DNA from: Acidithiobacillus ferrianus
GTDB taxonomy: Bacteria > Pseudomonadota > Gammaproteobacteria > Acidithiobacillales > Acidithiobacillaceae
Reading direction: 5' to 3'
Length of the DNA: 64,000 nt
NCBI RefSeq assembly: GCF_010378095.1
Contig: NZ_WNJL01000050.1
Span: 1-64,000 of the forward strand
Both the position numbers and the translations under genes were made by a program. Under the pieces are notes generated by a model. The model searched no databases, had not been told where the DNA came from, and saw nothing but the letters and a program-made list of their open reading frames with translations. This document shows, in pieces, positions 9,425 through 17,326 of the stretch; within the stretch, counting starts at the first letter, position 1; every line of letters starts with the position of its first letter.

Positions 9425-10123
9425 CTACGTGTTCTTGACGTCGATGGTGTTTGTACCCGATTTCCGGGTCGGCTCGTCGCGCCCGTAGAATTTCACGCCA
9501 CGAACGATCTTGTTCCGGCCCTGGCTGATCCGGTGTTGATTGCTGTCACGCAGGGAGTACACACAGCCGCAATATTCTTGTTGATAAAAGCCCTCGCGTT
9601 TGGCAAGGTCGATCATCCGCGCGCTGCCACCGCCCTTGCGCCAGTTGTAGTCCCAATACTGCAATCCCGCATGGCGGGCGGCGGCCCGCCGTCCACAGGC
9701 GTTGATTTGTGCCATATCTTTCCAGCGGGAAATGCCGAGGGTGCTGGTGAAGATGCTGAAGCCATGTTCGACCGCGTAGTGGGCGGAACGCTCAAAGCGC
9801 ATATCGAAGCAGGTGGTGCAGCGTGCGCCGCGCTCCGGTTCCCACTCCAGCCCCTTGACGCGGGCGAACCATTGATCCTTGTCGTAGTCGAGATCCACGA
9901 AGGGGGCTCCCAGTTGCTTGGCGTAACGAATGTTTTCCGCTTTGCGTAGTTCGTACTCGGCCTGGGGGTGGATGTTGGGGTTGTAGAAGAGTACGGTAAA
10001 ACTGATGCCCGCCGCGCGAATATCCTCCATGATGGGGCCGGCGCAGGGCGCGCAGCAGGAGTGCAGCAGAATATGCTGGCTGCCATCGGGGGTTTGCAGA
10101 GGCACAGCAGGTTTTTTGGACAT
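9425..10123 (-). CDS. queH: epoxyqueuosine reductase QueH
   Basis: A 232-residue protein of the QueH (DUF208) family, the non-cobalamin enzyme for the last step of queuosine synthesis in tRNA: epoxyqueuosine to queuosine. The adjacent cysteines of HSCCAPC (23, 24, 27), the CTTCFDMR motif and the EYCGC motif are all present and are thought to bind the iron-sulfur cluster and metal. The start at 10123 has AGGGA upstream; an in-frame codon further up at 10189 overlaps the divergent promoter region. It converges with ampD (34-base gap) and diverges from the pterin dehydratase gene. Confidence 0.92.
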   Translation of the reverse strand: MSKKPAVPLQTPDGSQHILLHSCCAPCAGPIMEDIRAAGISFTVLFYNPNIHPQAEYELRKAENIRYAKQLGAPFVDLDYDKDQWFARVKGLEWEPERGARCTTCFDMRFERSAHYAVEHGFSIFTSTLGISRWKDMAQINACGRRAAARHAGLQYWDYNWRKGGGSARMIDLAKREGFYQQEYCGCVYSLRDSNQHRISQGRNKIVRGVKFYGRDEPTRKSGTNTIDVKNT

Positions 10124-10203
10124 GGGGCGTTCCCTGGTGAGTGACTTACCGGAAGAGACAAGGATAACGCTTCGTGTCGGTCTTGCCAAAAGGAGGACAT
10201 GAA

Positions 10204-10533
10204 ATGGAGAGTGATTTGCGTAAGGGGCGTTGCCAGCCTTGCGAAGGCGGGGTATCGGCCTTGTCGGCGGAGGCGGTAGAGGCTGGGCTGCGAGGTCTGC
10301 CCGGCTGGCAGGTGGTGGACGGGGTATTGCGCCGCGAATTTCATTTCAACAATTTTTACGAAACCATGGCTTTCGTGAACGCGGTAGCCTGGATCGCCGA
10401 CAGGGAAGACCATCATCCCGATCTGGAAGTGGGCTATAATCGCTGTGTGGTGCGTTATAGCACTCACGCTGTGGGTGGGTTGACGGACAATGACCTCATC
10501 TGTGCTCGGCAGGTGAATGTACTGTTGGCGTGA
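10204..10533 (+). CDS. phhB: 4a-hydroxytetrahydrobiopterin dehydratase (PhhB/DCoH family)
   Basis: A 109-residue protein with the family core [14 protein letters not shown] and the later [11 protein letters not shown] segment. The enzyme dehydrates 4a-hydroxy-tetrahydropterin to recycle reduced pterin. No phenylalanine hydroxylase is nearby; in many bacteria this protein instead supports molybdopterin or other pterin use, which is only a suggestion here. The start at 10204 is fixed by AGGAGG at 10191-10196. A cysteine pair (CQPC) near the N-terminus is common in this family. Confidence 0.88.
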   Translation: MESDLRKGRCQPCEGGVSALSAEAVEAGLRGLPGWQVVDGVLRREFHFNNFYETMAFVNAVAWIADREDHHPDLEVGYNRCVVRYSTHAVGGLTDNDLICARQVNVLLA

Positions 10534-10637
10534 GGGTGGCGCCCGTCGCCAAAATCGGTTTTTTGTTCGTGGACCTCTGGGAATCGCGTATTCAAGGCGT
10601 GACTCCCAGGCACCCGGCGCCAGGGGTTGTCCCGAGT

Positions 10638-10940
10638 CTATTGCGTCCGGCGCAGGAGAGGACGCATGCCCTCCCGAACCTGACGCTGAATGAAGGTGGC
10701 ACGGCCGGGTTCGCGCTTGTCCAGTTCGGCGGCGCACTGGGAGTCGGTCAACGCGGCGGCGCTCAACATCACTTCTAACTCGCAGGTGTCCACTTTGGGA
10801 TCGGTGAGCGCGGTCGGTGCGACGTGCATCTGATCGCCGACTTGCCAGAACATCCGCGCATTCCACATGCGCAGGCGCACATTGGGGTTCTGAAAGAGTT
10901 CTACGCAACGCGCATTGAGGGCTTTAGGGTCCACGGTCAT
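10638..10940 (-). CDS. conserved hypothetical protein, about 100 residues
   Basis: A soluble protein of 98-100 residues without signal peptide or membrane segment. I do not recognise it. AGGAGG lies directly against the ATG at 10940, which is too close; a GTG two codons later (10934) has better spacing and may be the real start. It lies downstream of, and on the same strand as, hdrB1 copy 1, but a terminator (11073-11096) separates them. Confidence 0.5.
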   Translation of the reverse strand: MTVDPKALNARCVELFQNPNVRLRMWNARMFWQVGDQMHVAPTALTDPKVDTCELEVMLSAAALTDSQCAAELDKREPGRATFIQRQVREGMRPLLRRTQ

Positions 10941-11072
10941 CCTCCTGTCTAAACGGACAAATCTGTCACTCGCCAGGGCGAGCATGACTTGAGCATACTC
11001 GAAAAAAGGGCCGGATGGGGAGGTGTTTGTGGATTGAAGTATTCCATGCCCGGATAGATTTCGTGTGAACAT

Positions 11073-11096
11073 AAAAAACCCCGCGCGAGGCGGGGC
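11073..11096 (-). terminator. rho-independent terminator after hdrB1 copy 1
   Basis: Read on the minus strand there is a six-base-pair G+C stem (CCCCGC/GCGGGG, 11090-11095 with 11079-11084) with a five-base loop, then six T (11073-11078). It lies 22 bases past the hdrB1 stop and ends the left-hand sHdr transcription unit. Confidence 0.8.
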
Positions 11097-11117
11097 GTCC
11101 GGCTGCATTGGCCCGTA

Positions 11118-12464
11118 TCAGGCGGAGAGGTTCTTCATGTTGGCATTTTGGTTGGTGGCGAGTTCAGGGTTGTAGAGGTATTCCACGTTGCCCTGTTCCA
11201 CCTGTTTGAGGTATTCCTGGAAGTCGGCTTTGGCCTGGTCCCAACGGATGCCCATTTTCTCGACGAGGTCTTCGCAGGGGGAGGCGTGCCACTGCAGTTG
11301 CGCGATCTTGAAGGGGTCGGCGCCGCAGGCCAGGGCGGCGAACTGCACGTCGGCAATGACCGGAACCGAGTAGTTCATGTCATGGGCCTTGCCGATCCAC
11401 TGGTTCTTGTCCATGGTGGTGATGCAGCCGGTATCATGGCCCACGAGCACATCCGCGTTGGCCTCTTCCCTCACCACCTTGATCTTGCGGTTCATGGTGA
11501 AACTGCGGGTGAACTCGCGCTCGGAGATGATGTGGCGAAAGCCAAAGCCGCAACAGTCGTACCAGGTGGAGTAGTCGATGACCTGCGCACCCAGGGCCAT
11601 GGCCACCGAAGTGGTCACGGCCAACCGGTTGCCGCCGAGGATCTCCGGATCATAGACGGCGTCCTCCGGCACCATCTTGTATACATGACAGGCCGGATGC
11701 ACCGCCACCCGGATGTTGGACACGTCGATGGTCTGCAGTTCCGAGGCGATGCGCTGGCGCATGACGTGCAGCCATTCGCTGTAATGCACCACTTCCTCGG
11801 GGATGACGATCTTGCCGTCGACCAGGCGCCCCAGCTTGCCCAGAATCTTTTTGACCTTCTCCCGCAATTCGGCGGACTCGACGAGGTACTTGCGGATCTC
11901 CTTGTAGTTGCCGAAGGAGGTGCCACAGTGCACCAGGGGGAAGAAGTGGCCATACTCGAAACCGTGCTGCTTGCCGGAAACGTAGGCCTGATGAAAGTTG
12001 CGCAGGAAGACGGCGGCCAGGGATTCGACATTGCCGATGCCGGAGCCGTGGTAGTTCCAGGCGGTGCAGGAGGTCTGATCGGTCTCGTCGAGATAGTCGA
12101 CGCCCAGCTTGTTCATCAGCCACAGGAGGCTGGTGGGATAGCCGGGAATGTTGCCACACTGCCCGCAACTCTTGTGATGCCAGAGGTTGTTGGTGGGAAT
12201 CTTCTTGTCCCAGCCATAGAGGGTCTGCACCGTCGCGGCGCGATGCTCGGGGGCGATGCGGTGGACGATGACCTCGCCTTCCTTCTCCAATTCCCACAGG
12301 TGATCGCGAACGTCGTCCATCCGCTCCCCCAGGTCTATCGTGCGCCGGTCAACGTGGCTGCGCACCCAGGCCGTCGCCGCCTCGGCCTCGGGCGCCGAAA
12401 GATGCGTGTCCTGAAAAAAAGCGCCATGACCCGCTACACCTTGCGCACTGCTGTCGTCGCTCAT
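11118..12464 (-). CDS. hdrB1: sHdr subunit HdrB1, copy 1
   Basis: A 448-residue subunit of the cytoplasmic sulfur-oxidising heterodisulfide-reductase-like complex. Cysteines likely to hold iron-sulfur clusters are C100, C103, C133 and C180 in the N-half, and C259, C304-C305 (DCCGFGF) and C347 in the C-half. The C-half is a CCG-type domain whose last CxxC is incomplete. From the initiator Met to the Asn-Met-Lys shortly before the end it is identical, as far as compared, to the copy at 45156, and differs only in the last residues (Asn-Leu-Ser-Ala here). Start chosen at 12464 with GGAG upstream. It follows hdrC1, whose stop overlaps the ribosome-binding site. It is followed by a terminator rather than by hdrA, which is the unusual point. 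Confidence 0.92.
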   Translation of the reverse strand: MSDDSSAQGVAGHGAFFQDTHLSAPEAEAATAWVRSHVDRRTIDLGERMDDVRDHLWELEKEGEVIVHRIAPEHRAATVQTLYGWDKKIPTNNLWHHKSCGQCGNIPGYPTSLLWLMNKLGVDYLDETDQTSCTAWNYHGSGIGNVESLAAVFLRNFHQAYVSGKQHGFEYGHFFPLVHCGTSFGNYKEIRKYLVESAELREKVKKILGKLGRLVDGKIVIPEEVVHYSEWLHVMRQRIASELQTIDVSNIRVAVHPACHVYKMVPEDAVYDPEILGGNRLAVTTSVAMALGAQVIDYSTWYDCCGFGFRHIISEREFTRSFTMNRKIKVVREEANADVLVGHDTGCITTMDKNQWIGKAHDMNYSVPVIADVQFAALACGADPFKIAQLQWHASPCEDLVEKMGIRWDQAKADFQEYLKQVEQGNVEYLYNPELATNQNANMKNLSA

Positions 12465-12475
12465 GATGGTCTCCT
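11134..12475 (-). repeat. inverted repeat copy 1 (hdrB1), 1342 bases
   Basis: This segment and 45145-46486 are the same sequence in opposite orientation. Identity starts inside the ribosome-binding site and stops within the third-last codon region of hdrB1. The ends were checked base by base, and the interior was compared through translations in three frames, which agree. Flanks on both sides are unrelated between the copies. Confidence 0.93.
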
Positions 12476-13161
12476 CAATCCTTATCGCTCTGACTCTCGA
12501 GCCAGTCTTCATAGTCTTCGCGTTTCTCGTCAATAAAGTCTTCGATCACGTCGAAAAGGTTTTCATCCATCGTTTCCAGGGATTTGAGCACTCCCGTCAT
12601 CTCCCAGATGGTATACATCTCCACTGAAGTCTTCAAAGACACTTCCCAGGCTGTTTCAACGGTTTGCAAAGTCCTTACCGGAATGGCCTTTCGCAGCATC
12701 CGCAGATCACCCTCCACTTTCTGGATATTAGGGCCCCAGTCGGGAAAGTGGTCGGGCTGAATCATATCGGGGGAGAGCTGGTTGCCCGTGGTAATCAGTT
12801 TGAGCATGACCCGCCCAAAAGGGCGCAGCACATCCTTGGCCGATTGCATACCATGACGAATGGAAACCTCGCGCATGATCATGACCAGGCCGCCAGGAGA
12901 ATTCTTGAAAGGGCAACGCGCCGCGCAAGTCATGCATTGCGCGCAGGCCCAGATTTTTTCCTGCATGGCATCGTAGATCTGCTCGACATTTTCCGTCCAC
13001 AGCAACTGGACGATTTCACGCGGGCTGTAGTCATAGAACTGCGCAGATGGGCAGGTAGCCGTACAAATGCCACAATTCAGACATCCATTGAGTTCGTGGT
13101 CATAACGGAAATCCGCACGAATTTCATCAAACATCTCTTTCATTTCAGCGTAGGTCGCCAT
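12475..13161 (-). CDS. hdrC1: sHdr subunit HdrC1 (two 4Fe-4S clusters)
   Basis: A 228-residue iron-sulfur protein of the sHdr complex. Two ferredoxin motifs are visible: C27-C30-C33-C37 (CLNCGICTATCP) and C73-C76-C79-C83 (CAQCMTCAARCP), as in HdrC. There is no signal or membrane helix. The C-terminal 30 residues are strongly acidic. It would wire electrons between HdrB1 and HdrA. It lies between dsrE (64-base gap) and hdrB1 (10 bases between the stop and the next start codon, with the stop codon inside the hdrB1 ribosome-binding site), the normal order for this operon. Confidence 0.93.
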   Translation of the reverse strand: MATYAEMKEMFDEIRADFRYDHELNGCLNCGICTATCPSAQFYDYSPREIVQLLWTENVEQIYDAMQEKIWACAQCMTCAARCPFKNSPGGLVMIMREVSIRHGMQSAKDVLRPFGRVMLKLITTGNQLSPDMIQPDHFPDWGPNIQKVEGDLRMLRKAIPVRTLQTVETAWEVSLKTSVEMYTIWEMTGVLKSLETMDENLFDVIEDFIDEKREDYEDWLESQSDKD

Positions 13162-13225
13162 CTACTCGCTCCTCACTATCGATTTGATACGTCACCCCGT
13201 TGGACTCGCAACGCAGATCCATGGT

Positions 13226-13696
13226 TCAGATGAAGAGGGTGATATCCGACTCTCCAGCGAACTCGAAGAACGACGCAGCACCCCCCAGTTCAATGCCGTC
13301 GATGAAGTCAGCGGTGTCAAATTCGAACAAATCCACCGTCATCTGGCAGGCCACCATCCGTACTTCCGCTTCCATGCAGAGCTCGCGCAACTCCTCCAGA
13401 CTCGCCACACCTTTTGCCTTCATTTTACTCTTCATCATGGAGGTCGCCATCCCTTCCATACCCGGGAGCACCATCATCAGTGTCGGCATGGGCACCGGCA
13501 TGGGCATCGCCGGGTTCCCGAGCGGGCTCACACGCAAGTGGCTCAAGTCCTTCTTCAACAACTGCAACCCATAAAAAGTGAAGAAAATTTCCGTCGCATA
13601 ACCCAGCGCCGCCGCCGTGGAGGCTAAAATGAACGGGGGATAACCCCAGTCCAAGGTGCCTTTCGTAGCGATAATTGCTAACTTTTTCTCGTCCAT
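13226..13696 (-). CDS. dsrE: DsrE3-type sulfur-transfer protein
   Basis: A 156-residue DsrE/DsrF-fold protein of the kind found with rhd and tusA in sHdr loci. The likely sulfur-carrying cysteines are C107 and C117 (VACQMTVDLF, with the Cys after Ala as in DsrE3A). A methionine- and proline-rich stretch occurs at residues 62-90. It is expected to take persulfide sulfur from rhodanese/TusA and pass it towards sHdr. Located 44 bases downstream of tusA on the same strand. Confidence 0.88.
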   Translation of the reverse strand: MDEKKLAIIATKGTLDWGYPPFILASTAAALGYATEIFFTFYGLQLLKKDLSHLRVSPLGNPAMPMPVPMPTLMMVLPGMEGMATSMMKSKMKAKGVASLEELRELCMEAEVRMVACQMTVDLFEFDTADFIDGIELGGAASFFEFAGESDITLFI

Positions 13697-13740
13697 TATT
13701 TCGTACTCCCGGCCGGGCTTCTATACCCAACCCTGATGAA

Positions 13741-13971
13741 TTAGGCCTTTTGGATGAAGAAGATAAATTCGCCGCCCGCTTCCGCGTGCTCCAGCAAAGG
13801 GTTTTTCGTCTGCTTGGCGAACGCCTCAAAATCTTTCACGGCACCCGGGTCGGTGGCCACGACCTTCAGAACCTGTCCGGCGGTCAACTCACCCAGCGCC
13901 TTTTTGGTGCGGAGAATCGGTAGCGGGCAGTTCAGTCCGCGGGCGTCGAGTACCTTGTCTTCTTGTACCAT
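13741..13971 (-). CDS. tusA: sulfur carrier protein TusA
   Basis: A 76-residue protein of the TusA/SirA family, with the catalytic CPLP motif at residues 15-18 following the DARGLNCPLP opening. It carries a persulfide on Cys15 and in sulfur oxidisers donates it to the Dsr or sHdr system. AGGAGG lies upstream of the ATG. It sits between rhd (121-base, AT-rich gap) and dsrE. Confidence 0.93.
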   Translation of the reverse strand: MVQEDKVLDARGLNCPLPILRTKKALGELTAGQVLKVVATDPGAVKDFEAFAKQTKNPLLEHAEAGGEFIFFIQKA

Positions 13972-14092
13972 GAGTGAACCTCCTCAGTGATGATCTCGAA
14001 AAAACCACTTGCACGACTCTATTCAGGAAAAGCATGAACAGCAAGGCAAATATTTTGATTTGATGATTAAGCATCCATATTTTAGAATATCC

Positions 14093-14425
14093 TTATTGAC
14101 TGGACAACTGCACGATGGGGAATCCCCGGCTGGCCCATGCAGATATTCCTCCCCGCAAATTGAACGCTCGACCAAAACCTTGCGCCGCAGCGAACGCCGC
14201 CGCCTGTGCCGAACGGGCGCCGCTCAGGCAGTAGAAAACCGTCGGCTGCGATTTGTCCAGCTGCTGCATGGACATGGGAAGCAGGTGCAGGGGCAGATGT
14301 TTGGCCCCCGCAATGACACCACGGGCAACCTCTCCGGGTGAGCGCACGTCGATCAGGGTGAACGCTTCTCCTTGTTCCGTCAATGCGTTAAGCTGATCGG
14401 CAGTAATTTCTTGAAAACCGTGCAT
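14093..14425 (-). CDS. rhd: rhodanese-like sulfurtransferase
   Basis: A 110-residue single-domain rhodanese. The active-site loop is CLSGAR with Cys66, preceded by the TLIDVRSPGE entry motif; this is the usual small cytoplasmic form. It would mobilise sulfane sulfur from low-molecular-weight persulfides or thiosulfate and load TusA. It is the first gene of the left sHdr unit (rhd-tusA-dsrE-hdrC1-hdrB1). It lies 99 bases downstream of moaA on the same strand, so it may have its own promoter in that gap. Confidence 0.92.
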   Translation of the reverse strand: MHGFQEITADQLNALTEQGEAFTLIDVRSPGEVARGVIAGAKHLPLHLLPMSMQQLDKSQPTVFYCLSGARSAQAAAFAAAQGFGRAFNLRGGISAWASRGFPIVQLSSQ

Positions 14426-14517
14426 GGGCCACTCGCTACAATGTCGCAGTGAAAGGAATACAGTTGGTCGGGCGATCTACACCCAGCATCACGTGGCGCG
14501 CAGTGTCGACTACCCAT

Positions 14518-14529
14518 GATAGTACTATC
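14518..14529. promoter_or_regulatory. perfect palindrome between moaA and rhd
   Basis: GATAGTACTATC is its own reverse complement. It overlaps the moaA stop codon (14525-14527) and lies about 93 bases ahead of rhd, a possible operator position. The role is inferred from symmetry alone. Confidence 0.25.
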
Positions 14530-15553
14530 CGCCGAGCCGCATCATGAAGATTCGCGCCGAACGGCCGGGATCATCCACAAAGTGATGCCGCTCCGGCTTG
14601 TCGCGCCAAATACCTTCCATGATAGCCTCAGCGATCTGCCGGTCGCCATGAGTCCCGCGCAACAGGGGCAGAAGCTCCAGACCGATGTCCTGACCCAGGC
14701 AATAGACCAGGCGCCCCGTCGCAGTCAAACGTACCCGATTGCAACTCGCACAGAAATTGTCACTGATCGGCGTAATGAACCCCACTTGTGAACGCACTCC
14801 CGGCAACTGATAGAGACGGGCTGGGCCATTGTCCGCAGGTCGGGCCACCGTTTGCAACGGGCCGAGATGATTTTCGATGGTCCGCTGGACCTCTGCAACG
14901 CCGAGGAACTGCTCACCCTGAACATCCGCACCCGCCGCGCCGAGGGGCATGGTTTCAATGAAGCGTATGTCGATGCCACGCTGCATCGCATACTCGACCA
15001 GTGCAAGCAAGCCCTCCCCGTTGTTCTGGCGTAACAGCACGACATTGAGTTTTATCCGGGGGATCCTCGCCAGGATCGCTGCTTCGATCCCTTCAAGCAC
15101 CGTGCGCAGTTCGCCTCCCCGGGTCACCCGCGCAAACACTTCGGGGTCGAGACTATCGAGACTGATATTCAGGTTGTTGACCCCCACCTGCCGGAGCGCC
15201 GCTGCCCGGCGCCCCAACAACAACCCGTTGGTACTTACACTGATTTTCCCTACGCCATAACGTCGCGCGGAACCCACCAGGGAGAGGATGCGCGGGTGTA
15301 TGAGGGGTTCGCCGCCGGTGAAACGCACATGACGGACACCGAATCCACTGAAGATACGGATCAGACGGTCATACTCCTCGGCTTGCAGATGGTCTTCTCG
15401 CGCGAAGAAGGGGGTACCCTCTTCGGGGGAACAGTAACTACAGCGAAAGTTGCAATGCTCCGTTACCGAAATGCGCAAATAGGTGACGCGCCGACCGAAC
15501 TGATCCGCCAACGCCATTTCCCGTCCTGCTTTTGCATGTACCCGCTGCAGCAT
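14525..15553 (-). CDS. moaA: GTP 3',8-cyclase MoaA
   Basis: A 342-residue radical-SAM enzyme that makes 3',8-cyclo-7,8-dihydro-GTP, the first step of molybdenum cofactor synthesis. The SAM-binding cluster motif CNFRCSYC is at residues 34-41. The second cluster is seen as CASCNRVRLTATG followed by a later Cys. The C-terminus ends in Gly-Gly, which MoaA needs for activity. AGGAG precedes the start. It lies next to soeABC, whose catalytic subunit needs the cofactor; moaC is at 20676. Confidence 0.95.
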   Translation of the reverse strand: MLQRVHAKAGREMALADQFGRRVTYLRISVTEHCNFRCSYCSPEEGTPFFAREDHLQAEEYDRLIRIFSGFGVRHVRFTGGEPLIHPRILSLVGSARRYGVGKISVSTNGLLLGRRAAALRQVGVNNLNISLDSLDPEVFARVTRGGELRTVLEGIEAAILARIPRIKLNVVLLRQNNGEGLLALVEYAMQRGIDIRFIETMPLGAAGADVQGEQFLGVAEVQRTIENHLGPLQTVARPADNGPARLYQLPGVRSQVGFITPISDNFCASCNRVRLTATGRLVYCLGQDIGLELLPLLRGTHGDRQIAEAIMEGIWRDKPERHHFVDDPGRSARIFMMRLGG

Positions 15554-15667
15554 GTCATTTTACTCCTGGGGTGCCTTCCCTTGCTGGCTTCGAGACCCTG
15601 CGACGCGACCGCCACCACGATCTGTATACCCCAAAGGGTTCATACTAAACCTCTCTTGAGACCGGGT

Positions 15668-16606
15668 TCAACACTGCTGCCGCCCATGATAGAGGTTGAC
15701 CACATGTTGCGCCTCGACAAAAAACAGCCAGCGCTCCACGCCAATCCCGAAAATCACCGACAGGACAGCGACCCAGGCAAGCGTCGTTTGCGCGAGAGCG
15801 AGGCCCGCCGCCAACGCGACGATGGGAAGGGCAAAGGCGAAAAAATACATCATGACCTTGATGCCGCGCGCCTTGCCCGCTGGCAGCGTATGCCCGAACT
15901 CTTCCGTCAGAAAGGTTCCGAACGTATGCCCCTGATCCAGAATACGCACGGTGGAGCGATTAAAACCCGTGGCCGTACGAATGGATGGACCGCGCGGACG
16001 GCTGACCCAGAAATAATAGATCCCTTTGAGCACCGCGGATACCGTCAACAGGACCAGCGCCATGCCGACCAGCGTTTTCGCCGGCGCACCCATGATGATC
16101 CGCTCGGCGGCCAGCACGGTGGCGCCCGTCGCCAGCCCCATCGCATAAAAGTTGGTGGGGACCAGGGGGGTATTCCACTGGCGGATGGTACGCAACACGG
16201 CATAAATCATGCCTTGGCAAAATACCGTGACGAGTCCGATGATCCCGGCCAGGTTAGCCAGGATCAGGCCGATGGGATCGTGGGTGCCGCCAGTGAAAAA
16301 TATCCAAATCAGGTACAGTACGGCGAAGGGATAATAGAGCACCGCGAACACCCCCTCACGCGCCAACCAGGAGGTGCGCCAACGGGTGAATGCGCGCCAT
16401 GCGTTTTTAGGATTGGCCAGATGCGCGGTAGAGGACAGCATGCCGATAGTGACGAACACCAGAGAGAGGATCATGGCCACCATCGTCTGCAACGGGCTGA
16501 GACCTCCGTCAATCTGGAAGTCGTTGACGATGGCCGTGAGCGCGGCGATCCCGAATCCGCCACCGGAGAACAGCGTCAGGAAAATCACTGCGAGAGCCGG
16601 ATGCAT
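15668..16606 (-). CDS. soeC: membrane anchor of sulfite-oxidising molybdoenzyme (SoeC/DmsC family)
   Basis: A 312-residue inner-membrane protein with about eight hydrophobic helices, similar in size to SoeC and DmsC. It anchors the SoeAB module to the cytoplasmic face and passes electrons from sulfite to the quinone pool. It begins 9 bases after soeB. The assignment to Soe rather than dimethyl sulfoxide reductase rests on the cytoplasmic catalytic subunit and on the sulfur-oxidation neighbourhood. Confidence 0.78.
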   Translation of the reverse strand: MHPALAVIFLTLFSGGGFGIAALTAIVNDFQIDGGLSPLQTMVAMILSLVFVTIGMLSSTAHLANPKNAWRAFTRWRTSWLAREGVFAVLYYPFAVLYLIWIFFTGGTHDPIGLILANLAGIIGLVTVFCQGMIYAVLRTIRQWNTPLVPTNFYAMGLATGATVLAAERIIMGAPAKTLVGMALVLLTVSAVLKGIYYFWVSRPRGPSIRTATGFNRSTVRILDQGHTFGTFLTEEFGHTLPAGKARGIKVMMYFFAFALPIVALAAGLALAQTTLAWVAVLSVIFGIGVERWLFFVEAQHVVNLYHGRQQC

Positions 16607-16615
16607 GGTATCTCC

Positions 16616-17308
16616 TCAACGCTCGACAACACGATTGACCCACTCCTTCACCTTGCGGGCGGCCTTTTTCTTGAGCGCTTCCGTCGGGATGGGGGCGTGG
16701 ACACGAGGAGGCAAATAGTGATTCGTGGGATCATAGTCGAGTTCCGGCATAAGCTGGTACCCGCCCCGCTCACGCACCGCCCGGCTTACCGGACTCTCGG
16801 GATCATCGATATCGCCGAACATGCGGGCATGCGCCGGACAGGTCAGCACACACGCTGGCTGCCGCTCTTCTTCCGGAATCTCCATGTCGTAAATGCGATC
16901 GATGCAAAGCGTGCATTTCTTCATGGTGCCGGAGACACGGTCCAATTCCCGAGCCCCATAAGGACAGGCCCAAGCGCAGTAGTTGCAGCCCATGCATTTG
17001 CTCTGGTCGACCAGCACAATCCCATCCTCGGCACGTTTGTAGGAAGCACCGGTCGGGCACACGGTCACGCACTCCGCATTTTCGCAATGCATACAGGACA
17101 TGGGAAAATTGATGGTCTTGTTGTAAGGATAATCGCCCACCTCAAAGTGGCGAATACGATTGAACCACACACCGGAAGGCTGGGCGCCGTAGGGACTGTA
17201 GTCCGTCAACGGTGCCGTGATGCCGCTGGTATTCCATTCCTTGCAGGCCACCGCACAGGCGTGACACCCTACACAAGTGTCCAGATCGATGACTAAACCG
17301 AGTCTCAT
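16616..17308 (-). CDS. soeB: iron-sulfur subunit of sulfite-oxidising molybdoenzyme (SoeB family)
   Basis: A 230-residue ferredoxin-type electron-transfer subunit with four cysteine clusters: the first at C12-C15-C18-C22 (CVGCHACAVAC), then CMHCENAECVTVCP, CMGCNYCAWACP and the last with CTLC and CVLTCP. This is the DmsB/NrfC/SoeB layout. It links the molybdenum subunit (18 bases upstream) to the membrane anchor. Confidence 0.85.
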   Translation of the reverse strand: MRLGLVIDLDTCVGCHACAVACKEWNTSGITAPLTDYSPYGAQPSGVWFNRIRHFEVGDYPYNKTINFPMSCMHCENAECVTVCPTGASYKRAEDGIVLVDQSKCMGCNYCAWACPYGARELDRVSGTMKKCTLCIDRIYDMEIPEEERQPACVLTCPAHARMFGDIDDPESPVSRAVRERGGYQLMPELDYDPTNHYLPPRVHAPIPTEALKKKAARKVKEWVNRVVER

Positions 17309-17326
17309 GGCATCCTCCTTGGCGCG

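Noticed and set aside
11148..12536. 462-codon antisense frame over hdrB1 copy 1 (and its twin at 45117-46472)
   Set aside because: It mirrors the codon periodicity of hdrB1, has no recognisable domains, and exists twice only because hdrB1 does.
14015..14095. AT-rich gap between tusA and rhd as a promoter or phase-variable site
   Set aside because: A short imperfect symmetry (ATATT-N4-AATAT) is visible but no promoter pair or tract repeat convincing enough to report.
15296..17296. 666-codon plus-strand frame across moaA, soeC and soeB
   Set aside because: It runs antisense to three recognised genes, is Arg/His/Gln-rich without motifs, and has no ribosome-binding site.
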